In this document: positions 8,328 to 17,215 of the stretch, one piece after another
How the letters are laid out: each line of letters opens with the position of its first letter
Position numbering within the stretch: the first letter of the stretch is position 1
DNA from: Candidatus Fredericiella danica
GTDB taxonomy: Bacteria; Chloroflexota; Anaerolineae; Caldilineales; Caldilineaceae
Reading direction: 5' to 3'
DNA: 64,000 bases
NCBI GenBank assembly: GCA_016713335.1
Contig: JADJPH010000033.1
Span: forward strand, 8,318 to 72,317
Position numbers and translations under genes: made by a program
The notes under the pieces: generated by a model
What the model was told of the DNA's origin: nothing
Databases searched by the model: none
The model's input: only the letters and a program-made list of their open reading frames with translations

Positions 8328-9728
8328 CTACTTTTCCAGGGCCGGCATGAATGCCCGGTCAGCCAAACCCCACGGCCAGGACATGCCATGCGGCCCGGTT
8401 TTGGATGGGTCTGTTATATGGCAAACCGTGCACGTGTCGAGCGTGCCCTTGTGTCCCTGCCAACCGATGAACTTGATGGCATCTTTCGGCTGGGTGCTGG
8501 GCGCAATGGCGTGTGTGCTGTCATGGCAGCCTTCACAGTAGATTCCGCTGTGACCGGTCGAGAAGCGGAACAGCGGGTGATTCTGGCGATACTCCGGTTC
8601 CTTGTGACAGCTATCGCACCGCGGCTCATTCAACCACGGATTCGGATTTGACGCCACTTTATCCATGCCGCCGTGACAGTCGGTGCAGGTCATCCCTTTC
8701 GAAGACATCACATCACGCAGACACTTGGTTGCCGGTCCTGGGTGGCAGTTGTAGCAGAAATTCTGCGGGAGCGCCATGGCAACGGCGGCTTCCAGGTCGT
8801 CACCGGCTTGTGCCGTCAAGGCCGCAGTCATCAGGTCGGCATCTGCATGCTTTTTGTGCATCGCCTTCGAGAGATTTGGGATGCCCGGCTGACCGGGGGC
8901 GCCTAATGCGTTGGACGCATGGCATTCTGCGCACAACACGGGGCGACGCTGCATCAGCGGGGTGGTGTGTCCAGGCGGGTATTCGCTCTTGTTTTCCTTG
9001 TCATGCAGCGTCAGAATGTTCGTGTCCACTTTTCCGGTGCGAATCCCCTCGACGCCACCGTCGAAATGGCAGTTGTCGCAGTGCATTTCCGAGGAGACCG
9101 GAGCGACGGTTCTGGTCTTGGCAAGCACCGTGCCTGAAGCGTTCTTCACAACGATGGTCGCCAACTGATAGGGATCCGGCGTTTTGGGCGCACTATCACT
9201 AAACTCGGTGAGTGGAATCCCTTCGATGATAAAGTGATCGCGTTCACGCTTCATTTTACCTGATAGCCCAGCACCTGTAAGCCCTTTGTTTAGCGGAAGA
9301 TCTACGCCAAATAGTTGCTTATCATATTGCCAGAAGTTGGTCTTACTGGCGGACTCCTTGTTGTTGGGGAAACTATAGCTGACCGAGACCGTCCTGGTGA
9401 TGATCCGGGGTGGATCGCCACGTCTGATCACCTGCGCCCAGAGGGTGTTATACGGCGGCAGCACCGCAAGATTTGAGAAGTCCGCATTGTAGCAATGCAT
9501 GCCCAGGTCGTTCCAGGCGAGGACAACCCAGTTGCCTGCCTCGGTGGCGTCTGGCTCCACATTCCAGTCACCGTCTGCCGCCTCATCCGCCGTGGCGTCT
9601 GGCGGCTCGTCTTGTGCGCTGGCCTCTTTGACGGTAGGCGCCGCCACACAGAGGGCAAGTAGCACCAATAGACTGCCGAAGACAAGTACAGTTCGGAGCC
9701 ACGGAGTGACACTTCGTTGAGATTCCAT
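8328..9728 (-). CDS. Hepta-haem c-type cytochrome, exported
   Basis: 466 residues. An N-terminal signal peptide (TVLVFGSLLVLLALCVAAP) is followed by an acidic linker, a non-haem domain of about 190 residues (WNDLGMHCYNADFSNLAVLP and SYSFPNNKES), and then seven CXXCH sites: CDNCH, CAECH, CYNCH, CTDCH, CDSCH, CEGCH and CTVCH. The conserved WNDLGMHC opening is a feature I associate with multihaem proteins of anaerobic respirers, but no enzyme identity follows from it. It is co-directional with two small membrane proteins that could connect it to the quinone pool. Likely role: periplasmic electron carrier or a nitrogen-oxide/metal reductase component. Confidence 0.85.
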   Translation of the reverse strand: MESQRSVTPWLRTVLVFGSLLVLLALCVAAPTVKEASAQDEPPDATADEAADGDWNVEPDATEAGNWVVLAWNDLGMHCYNADFSNLAVLPPYNTLWAQVIRRGDPPRIITRTVSVSYSFPNNKESASKTNFWQYDKQLFGVDLPLNKGLTGAGLSGKMKRERDHFIIEGIPLTEFSDSAPKTPDPYQLATIVVKNASGTVLAKTRTVAPVSSEMHCDNCHFDGGVEGIRTGKVDTNILTLHDKENKSEYPPGHTTPLMQRRPVLCAECHASNALGAPGQPGIPNLSKAMHKKHADADLMTAALTAQAGDDLEAAVAMALPQNFCYNCHPGPATKCLRDVMSSKGMTCTDCHGGMDKVASNPNPWLNEPRCDSCHKEPEYRQNHPLFRFSTGHSGIYCEGCHDSTHAIAPSTQPKDAIKFIGWQGHKGTLDTCTVCHITDPSKTGPHGMSWPWGLADRAFMPALEK

Positions 9729-9820
9729 TCGACCTCCTTCGAGCGTTAAATTGTGCCCTTTGGTGTAGGTGTGGGGACAAGCGCTTAGGGTGTAGGGCGC
9801 GATACGACCCTTGCTAGATC

Positions 9821-9838
9821 AGTGTAGGAATTAACACT
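9821..9838. promoter_or_regulatory. Palindromic operator-like site upstream of the hepta-haem cytochrome
   Basis: AGTGTAGGAATTAACACT has 5-bp inverted arms (AGTGT/ACACT) separated by 8 bp, about 95 bp upstream of the cytochrome start. The spacing is compatible with a Crp/Fnr-family dimer, and a member of that family is encoded at 5722-6405. This is a single site and unproven. Confidence 0.3.
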
Positions 9839-9985
9839 AAAAAATACAGCCGACATTTGGCGTTTCCTCTACGTAGATACTACGCAGAGGAATGCGTGAT
9901 CTCGCCTGAATTCCTCTCTGGCTTTGCGAATGTCTGGCTTTCCGACGTGGCAGGAGGGCTTTTTGCGTGCGGTGGGTCGGACTCG

Positions 9986-10275
9986 TCAGGTAGCGCTGTT
10001 GCACGTGCGGGCGGCGATGCGGGTGCTGACAAAGAGGAAGAGGATCGCGAAGGCGCCGAGCAGACCACCCCATCGGCGCCCAGGCCACCAGGGCAGGATA
10101 TCGCCCAACAGCCGGGGCAGGAGACTCGCTTCGAGCAGGATCACAGGCGCGCGGAAGCGTGGGGTGTAGTGCATCCGGATGCACTACACCGCCGGGAAGA
10201 CGATCGGGGCGTGCGCGAAGATCATGGTCATCACGAAGCCCAGGAAGAGGGCATGGATGTTGGCTTCGTCATCCG
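9986..10275 (-). pseudogene. Remnant of an NnrS/oxidase-like membrane protein (N-terminally truncated, internal stop)
   Basis: Reading leftwards from the end of the cupin gene, one frame gives a coherent membrane-protein C-terminus: NIHALFLGFVMTMIFAHAP, IVFPAV, then an in-frame TAG, then RMHYTPRFRAPVILLEASLL, ...GDILPWWPGRRWGGLLGAF and a final hydrophobic span to the stop at 9986. The His-Ala...Leu-Gly-Phe and HAPI(V)xPAV motifs and the later RWGGLL are those of a conserved large membrane protein resembling NnrS/oxidase-like proteins. About 300 N-terminal residues are absent, since the frame begins exactly at the cupin stop. The stop codon lies inside a perfect 28-bp palindrome. The gene is broken or badly assembled here. 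Confidence 0.55.
10163..10190. repeat. Perfect 28-bp palindrome
   Basis: The half-site GGTGTAGTGCATCC is followed directly by its exact complement, with no loop. It sits inside the membrane-protein remnant and supplies its premature TAG codon. Confidence 0.85.
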
Positions 10276-10592
10276 ATCATAACCAGAAGCATGACTGTCT
10301 CTTCCTCGGCGTGGATACTGTGGGGCAGGTGCGGCTGCATGCGGACCAGCGCGCCCGGGCCTACCTTTTCCTGATGGTCGCCGAGTTTCAGTTGGGCAGA
10401 ACCGCGCACGAAATATAGCAGCGCCTCTTTGCTGGCGGTGTGCTCCGACAACTCCTGTCCTGCCGCAAAGCCAAAGACAATCATGCGCGTAACGTCCCCC
10501 TGATAGACTGTGCGGCTGACGATGCTGTCTGGGGGAATGGAGGAGACGGCAGCCGCCGCATCCACCAATAGAAAGAATGGCGCGTCACTCAT
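10269..10592 (-). CDS. Small cupin-domain protein
   Basis: 107 residues forming one beta-barrel. The cupin pattern appears as SEHTASKEALLYFVRGSAQL (motif 1, with one His and one Glu retained) and LVRMQPHLPHSIHAEEET (motif 2, with His). Such proteins bind a metal and often act as small-molecule sensors, isomerases or dioxygenase-like enzymes. It lies in the minus-strand island about 40 bp after the globin-MoaD gene; the function is unknown. Confidence 0.7.
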   Translation of the reverse strand: MSDAPFFLLVDAAAAVSSIPPDSIVSRTVYQGDVTRMIVFGFAAGQELSEHTASKEALLYFVRGSAQLKLGDHQEKVGPGALVRMQPHLPHSIHAEEETVMLLVMIG

Positions 10593-10633
10593 GGGATGTT
10601 CCTTTTGAATAAATCAATCACTATCGTCAAAGC

Positions 10634-11555
10634 TTACCGGCCAGGAGGGAATACGTGGATCTCGTCGCCCGCGCTTAACGGTAGCGACGGGCCGCCGATA
10701 TAGCTCAAATCCTTGCCGTTGAGGAGGACCCGCCACATCGGCTTGACGGCATAGGCTGGCCGCGCCTCGAACCAGGGGGTGCCGTGGGCGTCGACGTGTT
10801 CGCCCTCGCGCCATTCGATGTCGAAGACTTCGGAGCGGGCTTGCGGAAAGTAGTCAAAGAATCTGCGGAGCGCATTCTGCACATCCACCCCCTCCGGGAG
10901 GTGCATCGTGAGCGCCTGCGCGCCCGTTACCGTGCGCATCCGGCCGAAAAGGGCGAAGTTGACGGTGCAATCTCCGGCGTTGAGCGCTATCGCCGCCTGA
11001 TATCCCAGTTGCATTAAATGCAAGTGCAGGGTCAGCACTTTATTCCAGCCAGAGAGCGCCAGCGGAATGACGGGATTACCTGGCATTTCCTCGACAAGGA
11101 AGCGCGCAAAGGTGGCGTTGACGAGGCTGATTGAGCCGGTTATGTAGACGGGCGGCACATGCACGCGGCGTAGGGCCGTGCGCCGCATGGAACTTGCCGG
11201 CGCGAAAGAGATAGTGGGCCAGGTCAGTGCTGAAGTCCATGCCCAGCAGGCGCGCCAGCCAAACCGTGAAAAAGCGGCGGCGTTCGGAAAGGTGCGCAGG
11301 GTCGGCGCCGCTCTCCCAACCGAGGATTGCGGCGGTTTCGGCATTTTGCAGCAGGTAGTTATAAGTGCCAACAACCAGTTCGTGGCCGCGCTTGAAGAGC
11401 GCTTCCACGCTGGCGAGCATGGCGCCCATTTCCGGTTCGCTGATGGCGAGAAAAGCTCGCATGCGTTGCCATTCTTCTTCGGGAAGGGGGCTTAGCCCGT
11501 CAATCTGCCAGATCTGCGGTTTGCCCGCGCCATTGATTGCTGCAAATGGATCCAT
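10634..11555 (-). CDS. Protoglobin-MoaD/ThiS-like fusion protein (one frameshift)
   Basis: The ATG at 11555 follows AGGAGG. Residues about 30-190 are all-helical and match the protoglobin/globin-sensor fold: EPEMGAMLASVEALFKRGHE, FFTVWLARLLGMD, then the proximal-His region KFHAAHGP continuing, after a one-base indel near 11170, as RRVHVPPVYITG and a last helix NKVLTLHLHLMQLGYQAAI. Without a stop the frame continues into a ubiquitin-like MoaD/ThiS domain (VNFALFGRMRTVTG, LTMHLPEGVDVQNAL, LSAGDEIHVFPPGR). The terminal Gly-Gly needed for sulphur transfer is missing. A haem-binding globin joined to a MoaD-like domain inside an N2O-reductase island suggests a sensor of NO or O2 linked to cofactor supply or protein interaction (inference). 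Restored length is about 307 residues. Confidence 0.7.
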
Positions 11556-11565
11556 TGTGCTCCTC

Positions 11566-11946
11566 CTAACCGAGTCGTTTCCGAAGCGCCCTGCCGAGCA
11601 ATTTGCCGATGTGGCGCGGATAGATGCGATCCTGATAGGTGACGCGCACCGTCCACGGTTCGGCGCCGGTGTTCTCCATACTGTGGCGCGTGCCGGCAGG
11701 CACAAAGACACATTTGCCGGGTTGGCATTCGATCGGCAGCCCGTTGACTACCATACTGCCGGCGCCGGCAACGATGTCAAAGAGTTCATGTGCATTTTCA
11801 TGTACATGATCCGCAATCGATGCGCCTGCAGGGAGGACGACAAGATAGGCGCGCAGTTCTTCATGTTCGAAGAGCCGGACATGTTGAATCGTGCCGGTGT
11901 TGGCATTGACGTAGCTGTTGATGTTAAGTTGGCCAGGTTGAATCAT
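11566..11946 (-). CDS. Cupin-domain protein
   Basis: 126 residues. A canonical cupin motif 1 (ADHVHENAHELFDIVAGAG) gives His-His-Glu ligands, and motif 2 reads PAGTRHSMEN with the fourth His. The metal site is therefore complete, unlike the shorter cupin downstream. It lies between the cytochrome c gene and the globin-MoaD gene, only 10 bp before the latter, so it is co-transcribed. The substrate is unknown. Confidence 0.8.
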   Translation of the reverse strand: MIQPGQLNINSYVNANTGTIQHVRLFEHEELRAYLVVLPAGASIADHVHENAHELFDIVAGAGSMVVNGLPIECQPGKCVFVPAGTRHSMENTGAEPWTVRVTYQDRIYPRHIGKLLGRALRKRLG

Positions 11947-12014
11947 GGTGTACTCTGTGCGAATGCGGGGGAATTGGCTGGCAGCACTATGCTGCCAGCC
12001 GGATTGGGCCGGAA

Positions 12015-12431
12015 TTACTGTTGGTGGAGGCTGCGGATGTATGCCACGAGATTGGCGAGATCCTGATCGTTGAGTGCAGGATTGCCCCCCTTCGGCGGCA
12101 TGGCAACTTTCGTGGTGTTCAGCGGATCGGTGACGTCGCGCCCCTTCTTCAGGAACTCGAGCATTTGAGCGTCGTCGTTCTCGGCAACGAAGGTGCTGAC
12201 TTTGAGGTCTTTGCCCAGCCCCTGCACGCCTTCGCCATTGGGGCCGTGACAGGCGACACAGGCCGTTGCAAAGAGCTTTTTCCCGGCTTCCGCATCACCA
12301 GCGGTCGCAACAGGTTGGCCGGCAGCCGATTCCGCGGCTGCTGGTTCCGCTTTCTCTTCGCCGCCACCACAAGCGGCCAGCGCCAAGACCGCAATCAGAA
12401 TGACCACGGTGAGGATAAGTGCCTTCTTCAT
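12015..12431 (-). CDS. Mono-haem cytochrome c lipoprotein (Nos electron donor candidate)
   Basis: 138 residues. Lipoprotein signal with Cys21 in LALAAC, an Ala/Glu/Pro-rich tether, and one class I cytochrome c domain with CVACH at 58-62 and a probable axial Met in VAMPPKG. It ends NLVAYIRSLHQQ, the usual C-terminal helix. In clade II nos clusters such cytochromes (NosC-type) are thought to pass electrons to NosZ, and the location directly after nosL fits that. A good ribosome site precedes the ATG. Confidence 0.85.
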   Translation of the reverse strand: MKKALILTVVILIAVLALAACGGGEEKAEPAAAESAAGQPVATAGDAEAGKKLFATACVACHGPNGEGVQGLGKDLKVSTFVAENDDAQMLEFLKKGRDVTDPLNTTKVAMPPKGGNPALNDQDLANLVAYIRSLHQQ

Positions 12432-12576
12432 CTCGGTTCTCCTTACTCTGCAAGTTTATGATTGGAGGCCATCTCGAAAACCAACCTGAAACCTAACGTT
12501 CGCACAGCCTGGCAATTCGAGCATGCCATGAGTATCTTACGAAAATGTTGCGGATTCGTGGAAAAAATTAAACCCA

Positions 12577-13050
12577 TCAATGACCGTGCTCCGCCATCGC
12601 CTCTTCGATACGTAGTTTGTCCCAATCCAGGGGCTTGACCCCGTACTGAGCAGCGAATGCATCGGCATCAGCCTGCTGCGCAAACGCGGCGATGCCGTGA
12701 TTCATGGGCGACTTGATCTGGTCGCTCACGACGTAGGATGCGGTTTTGGCGGCAATCCACGCTTCGCTGTTGAAGTCATGGACCCACCACTCGACCGCCT
12801 TCAGCGTCTGATTCTTTTGCATGTGCGCCAGCATATCGCCGACGTCGTCGAAGATGTAACTTTCAAAGCGTCCGGGTTCCTTTTCGACGGCGTAGGCGCC
12901 GGCAAAACGTGCATCGTTGATGATCATGCCGCAGTCGCTGCAGACATCTTCGCTGTAGTGAATCTTGGGTGGCTCTGGCGTCCCTTGGTTTGCCCCACAG
13001 GCGACAAGCATCACCATGACCCCCAAGAGCAGCGTGACGATCCGCTTCAT
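12577..13050 (-). CDS. nosL: NosL copper chaperone lipoprotein
   Basis: 157 residues from the ATG at 13050, which follows GGAGG closely; an upstream ATG at 13086 adds no signal features. Lipoprotein signal with Cys18 (MLVAC). The copper site motif CSDCGM is at 37-42, followed by the NosL core (FDDVGDMLAHM, WWVHDFNSEAWI, SPMNHGIAAFA). NosL binds Cu(I) and helps assemble the CuZ centre of nitrous oxide reductase. It follows nosY after 42 bp in the same operon. Confidence 0.92.
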   Translation of the reverse strand: MKRIVTLLLGVMVMLVACGANQGTPEPPKIHYSEDVCSDCGMIINDARFAGAYAVEKEPGRFESYIFDDVGDMLAHMQKNQTLKAVEWWVHDFNSEAWIAAKTASYVVSDQIKSPMNHGIAAFAQQADADAFAAQYGVKPLDWDKLRIEEAMAEHGH

Positions 13051-13092
13051 ATCTCCTCCAAAAAAGTCATCCGATGGGTATACCATCAGCCA

Positions 13093-13926
13093 CTACAGAT
13101 CGCTCCGATTGGCGAAGCGTAGGTAGGCAAAGGCCGCCGGCGCCACGATCCAGAGTGCAAGCACGGCCAAGAAAAGCCAGCGCAGGCTGCGCCCGTATTC
13201 CTGCAGTGCATAGATGCCGGCTGGCCCCAAAATATCCAGTGAAGTGTTGATCTCAAGGATGGACGCCATCTTAAAGACCTGCAAAGGATTGCTGAGCGAC
13301 AGGAGAAAGAGTTCTCCAACCGGCATCCGCATCGCAATGGCCGTGCCCATCAATCCCAGGTCGCCAAGGAAGACGAATGCCAGCCACAGAAACAAGCCAA
13401 TCCCGATGGCGACCCCGGCGCGTTTGGTCAATGCCGAGATCAGGAAACCGGCGCTCAACATGGTGAGGCTCAACAGGAAGGTCTGCCAGACAAGCCTGAC
13501 ATAACTCAGTGGGTTGCTGGCGCCGCCGCCATTTGCCGCCATGACCAGACCGGCAATGCCAAACCCCAGGGTCAATGAGGCGAGCAGACAGAGCATCAGC
13601 CCAAGATATTTGCCGGCAAAGACCTCTAACCGCGTCACCGGCTGCGCCAGCAAATAGGCCAGGGTGCCATGCTCCTGTTCGCCCGCCAGGCTCTGCGCGC
13701 CGATTGTGAGCGCCATCAGCGGGACAATCAGCAGCACGAGGTTGATCAAGCTGGCGGCAGTGCGCCCAAAACCGGCAAAACCAGAAATACCGGCGCCCGC
13801 GAGCGCCATGTAGGAAAATGCAAGCGCTAAACCCACAAAGGCAATGGTGTACAGGACGAACCACCGGTTATGTAGTGCGTCGCGCATTTCTTTTTGGGCG
13901 ATGATCCAAATGGTACGGATGCTCAT
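13093..13926 (-). CDS. nosY: NosY, ABC transporter permease for NosZ maturation
   Basis: 277 residues with six hydrophobic spans. The ABC-2 type signature is seen in TIWIIAQKEMRDALHNRWF at the N-terminus and GEQEHGTLAYLLAQPVTR in the middle, typical of NosY. With NosF it forms the transporter that acts with NosD in building the copper-sulphide centre of NosZ. The ribosome site AAGAGG precedes the ATG. The gene lies 56 bp after nosF. Confidence 0.92.
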   Translation of the reverse strand: MSIRTIWIIAQKEMRDALHNRWFVLYTIAFVGLALAFSYMALAGAGISGFAGFGRTAASLINLVLLIVPLMALTIGAQSLAGEQEHGTLAYLLAQPVTRLEVFAGKYLGLMLCLLASLTLGFGIAGLVMAANGGGASNPLSYVRLVWQTFLLSLTMLSAGFLISALTKRAGVAIGIGLFLWLAFVFLGDLGLMGTAIAMRMPVGELFLLSLSNPLQVFKMASILEINTSLDILGPAGIYALQEYGRSLRWLFLAVLALWIVAPAAFAYLRFANRSDL

Positions 13927-13982
13927 GGGTTACCTCTTGATATCACATATCCGGGGACGACGCAAACGAATAGCGATACGCA

Positions 13983-14852
13983 CTATTCCGCTTCAACATC
14001 TGATAGATGCACGAAGTCAACGACGCAGATATCAGCGGCGCTCAAGGCATGGATGGGGCGGGCTTTGTCGCCGTGTGCGACGTCGACGATAACGCCGACG
14101 CCGTTGCGGCGCACGGTGAAGCCGTCGTCCTGGAGCACGGTCAGCGCGGTGTCAAGACTGGCTGCCGGCACCCGGAGTTTGACCTGCGAACGCCAGCCCA
14201 ATCGCTTCGGCAATTCGGCAGCAGTGCAGGTGAGGCGCACCTGGCCGCGGTCCATGACCAACACGCGATCCGCTAGTGTCTCGATCTCTTCGAGGCGATG
14301 CGACGTGAAGACAATCGTCTTGCCCGCCGCTTTCACATTGGCCAACAATTGCAGGAGCGCGTCACGGGCGCCCGCATCGAGATTCGACGTCGGTTCGTCC
14401 ATGACGATCACCGGCGGATCGCCAAGCAAGGCAAGCGCCACCGCGAGCCGCTGCTTCATACCGCCGGAGAGGGCGCCGACCTTTTTGTCAAGGTGTTCGG
14501 CGAGACCGACCTGTTCGAGCAGTTCGGCGGGTTGTTGCGCTGGAGCTCGTTTTAATTGGCCAAAGTAGCGTGTGAGTTCGAGCGTTCCCATGTCATTGTA
14601 AAATGACTGCGCCTGGGGGACATAGCCGATCTGGCCGCGCGCCTGTCGCCCCTGTTTCTGCACGTCAAAGTCATTGACTGCAATGGACCCCTTGTACTTG
14701 AGCAGCCCAAGCAAGCACTTGATGACGGTCGTCTTGCCGGCGCCATTGGGACCCCAGAGCGCCACTGCCGCCTGTGGTTCAACTGTGAGACTCAGGTCGG
14801 CTACGGCGGCATAGTCGCCGAACTTCTTCGTCACATGCGAGAAATTGATCAT
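13983..14852 (-). CDS. nosF: NosF, ABC transporter ATPase for NosZ maturation
   Basis: 289 residues from the ATG at 14852, whose A-T-G-A overlaps the nosD stop and shows translational coupling. Walker A GPNGAGKTT, signature LSGGMKQRLAVALALLG, Walker B VIVMDEPTSNLD and H-loop FTSHR are all intact. The C-terminal part of about 70 residues is a small regulatory domain, as in NosF/CcmA-like ATPases. It energises NosDFY. Confidence 0.92.
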   Translation of the reverse strand: MINFSHVTKKFGDYAAVADLSLTVEPQAAVALWGPNGAGKTTVIKCLLGLLKYKGSIAVNDFDVQKQGRQARGQIGYVPQAQSFYNDMGTLELTRYFGQLKRAPAQQPAELLEQVGLAEHLDKKVGALSGGMKQRLAVALALLGDPPVIVMDEPTSNLDAGARDALLQLLANVKAAGKTIVFTSHRLEEIETLADRVLVMDRGQVRLTCTAAELPKRLGWRSQVKLRVPAASLDTALTVLQDDGFTVRRNGVGVIVDVAHGDKARPIHALSAADICVVDFVHLSDVEAE

Positions 14853-16325
14853 GAGTGCCTTCCACTTCCGATCGTGACAGGTGCAGCCGGCGTGCGTCTG
14901 CGTTTGACGAAGGTGGTGCGCGTCCCTGCGAAGAGCAGTGCACAAGCCATCGCGACCATGCCCAACGCAACCAGGGCATTTTCAAGCGTAGGCGCCTGCG
15001 GCACGCCGCGTACGGAGGGTAGTAAGGGTGGTGCAACCAGCGGATTTGGATCCGCCATCTTTGGCTGCGGCTGAAAGATCGGGAACGCCTTGGCGGCCAG
15101 ATCGAGCGCATTGGTTGCCGGACTCAATTGGAAGAGTCGCAGACCAGGGTGTTTGTCCATCAGATTTTCGTAGAGCGACCGCTGTTCGTAGGCCAGGTCG
15201 CCAACACCATCCTGATCGGCGTCGAAACCGGCGTAGTCGCTCCAGTAGTTGCCACGGCCGTCGACGGCCCACGTATTTCGTAAAAGGTTGCCTTCGCCCG
15301 CCACCATGATCTGTTCGTTGTTGTCGAGAAAAATGTTCTCGTGGTAGACGTTGTTTTTTGTCCCAGGCAACATGACGATTGCGGCGTCGTTATAGGCCAG
15401 CAGGTTGCGGTTGAATTCAACCCTGGCGTTGGGATTGACCGGTGACATGTCGGTGTAGACGCCGACGCGATTGCTGACGATCCGGTTGCCTTCAAATTGT
15501 CCATTGTTGATTTCTTTGAGTCCCAGTCCATAGCCGCTGGGACCGCGGTTATCGTAGAGCAGGTTTGCGGACCAGCCGATAGTTGTCGCCGTACATCAGA
15601 TAGATGCCGACGGAGTTGTGCCGCAGCACGTTGTCTTCAATGAGATGATCATCGGTGGACATAAAGTGCAGTCCATACCGGTTATGTTCCATCAGGTTGC
15701 CGCGCACCGTCGTTCCCGGCGAAAACCAGATGACGGAGTCACGTGAATCGTGTACATGATTGTTCTCAATCAGGGCATTGGCGCTGTACCAAATCTTGAG
15801 CCCATCGCCACGCCGTGAGATGTCGAGTGCTTTGCCGTCGATTTCATTCCCGCGGATCACGCTGTCCGGCGCGTTGTGCAGGTAGATGCCAAAAAGTGCG
15901 TCCTCCACGCGATTGTTTTCCAGCGTGATCCGTTTGCCGGTCGCCGTGATGCCGGCGTGTTCGGCGTCCAGGGAGGTTCCGCTCCCGCTTACGACAAAAC
16001 CCCGCACGGTGACGTCGTCGGCGTCGATCACCACAACATCGCTGTCACCGGCGCCCTGGATGACCGGCATCCCCTCACCTTCCAGGACGATGGGTTTGGT
16101 GATTTCAATGGGTCCGGCGTAGACGCCTGCAGGAACAAGAATGGTCGAGCCTGGTTGCGCCGCGGCAATTGCTGCGTGCAGGTCGAATTCGGCAGCTTGT
16201 GCGTGCGTCATGGCTGGGGCTGAGCAACTGAGCGCGGCCACGACGATGAGCATCGCCCCCGTCCGCACTGCGCTGCGGGTCAGCGTTCTGTTTAGCCATT
16301 TCTGGGCCAGTTGTCGCCTGTCCAT
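14849..16325 (-). CDS. nosD: NosD, periplasmic beta-helix copper-centre assembly protein (one frameshift)
   Basis: Start at 16325 behind GAGG. A signal peptide (about residues 15-45) is followed by a right-handed beta-helix with repeated NxVxGN/I-E-NN-type rungs (for example GIYLHNAPDSVIRGNEIDG and YGLHFMSTDDHLIEDNVLRH). Near 15578 a one-base indel interrupts the frame (YGDNYRL then SANLLYDNRGPSG); the protein then continues to 14849 with more rungs, RGNYWSDYAGFDADQDGVGD and a C-terminal membrane helix (ALGMVAMACALLFAG). Restored length is about 490 residues. NosD feeds the CuZ centre together with NosFY. The break is probably a sequence error, since both halves are conserved. Confidence 0.88.
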
Positions 16326-16362
16326 ACCATTCCTCATAAAGTCTATCGATGCACCAAGCGCT

Positions 16363-16402
16363 TCCCCCCGTCCGTCAGAGCACCATCCCGTGAGGGTGGT
16401 GA
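16363..16402 (-). repeat. REP-like hairpin element (family A, copy upstream of nosD)
   Basis: Contains CACCATCCCGTGAGGGTGG and continues into CGGACGGGGGG on the minus strand. This is the same arrangement as the hairpin units at 29041-29160 (CCACCCTGACGGGATGGTG followed by CTGACGGACGGGG). It lies in the nosB-nosD gap. Confidence 0.55.
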
Positions 16403-16487
16403 GTGCCTGGCAAACGCCAAAGCGTCCGTGCAATCCGTGTCATCCGATTAATCCGTGATTCAGCCAGCAGAGGCTTCTGCCGCGGCT

Positions 16488-16514
16488 AACCACTTACTCA
16501 CGTGCGTGGCTCTG
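16488..16514. repeat. 27-bp direct repeat, copy 1 (overlaps end of nosB-like gene)
   Basis: Matches 17216-17242 at 26 of 27 positions (core CACGTGCGTGGCTCTG here, TACGTGCGTGGCTCTG there). The two copies bracket the nosB-like gene, 728 bp apart. Confidence 0.7.
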
Positions 16515-17159
16515 TTTATCCACCAGCGGTTTGTAGGCACGCCGGTGGAAGAACAGCCCCACTGCAATCAGGCCTGAAGACCACATGGCCAACCAGAAAC
16601 CGCTGAGGAGTCTAGGCACCGTGCTGAACTGGGCGATGTTGCCGGTCCAGAGCACGGGTGGGATGAACGGATCGACGCTGCTTGACAGTGCAGCAGTAGG
16701 ATCCAGGTTCATCCCAAAATTGGCGAGCCAGAACTGCAGGTCCAGCACGAAGATCAGGGGTAAAAATAGCGCTGGCAGCGCCAGCAGAGCCGCCCACCGG
16801 TTATGAACAAAGGCCGCGGCCAGAATCAGCATGGAGACCGCAATGATCCCAAAGACCGAAATGGTCCGTTCGAATTCGGCAGCTTCGCCGAGTGGGCGCA
16901 TGCCGATATAGTGATTCAGCCCATCAATCTCGGCAATGTCCCCTGTCATCTGATTGATATAGGCGGTGACAGATAGCCCTGCGGGATACTGGGGGGCCAC
17001 CAACTTCAGGCGCCACCACGGTCGTGGAATCGAGATAACGAGCAGAATGGCCGCGGCAACGAACAGCAACGTTGGAATCATGTAGCGAGCGCGGTGCGCT
17101 TTGAACTCATCAGGAGGAACCCGTGGCCCCAGAACTTTCTCAATTTCACTCGACATCAC
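16494..17159 (-). CDS. NosB-like membrane protein of clade II nos clusters
   Basis: 221 residues with four hydrophobic spans (about 27-46, 100-120, 125-150 and 190-212). The first extracytoplasmic segment contains EIDGLNHYIGMRPLGEAAEFE and the second loop carries NLDPTAALSSSVDPFIPP. It lies between nosZ and nosD, the position of nosB in Sec-type nos clusters, where a membrane protein of unknown role is always found. I assign it by position and topology rather than by a proven motif. It is flanked by near-identical 27-bp direct repeats. Confidence 0.65.
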   Translation of the reverse strand: MMSSEIEKVLGPRVPPDEFKAHRARYMIPTLLFVAAAILLVISIPRPWWRLKLVAPQYPAGLSVTAYINQMTGDIAEIDGLNHYIGMRPLGEAAEFERTISVFGIIAVSMLILAAAFVHNRWAALLALPALFLPLIFVLDLQFWLANFGMNLDPTAALSSSVDPFIPPVLWTGNIAQFSTVPRLLSGFWLAMWSSGLIAVGLFFHRRAYKPLVDKQSHARE

Positions 17160-17215
17160 ACGCCTACCCTTCTGGATCTTTCCTGAACTCAGTCAGGTGA
17201 CTGGACTTCCACGCC

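Noticed and set aside
10163..10190. 28-bp palindrome as an insertion-sequence end or attachment site
   Set aside because: No transposase or integrase, no second copy and no target duplication nearby.
9857..10282. A 141-codon plus-strand frame
   Set aside because: Low-complexity charged product, opposite to a recognisable membrane-protein remnant; judged a shadow frame.
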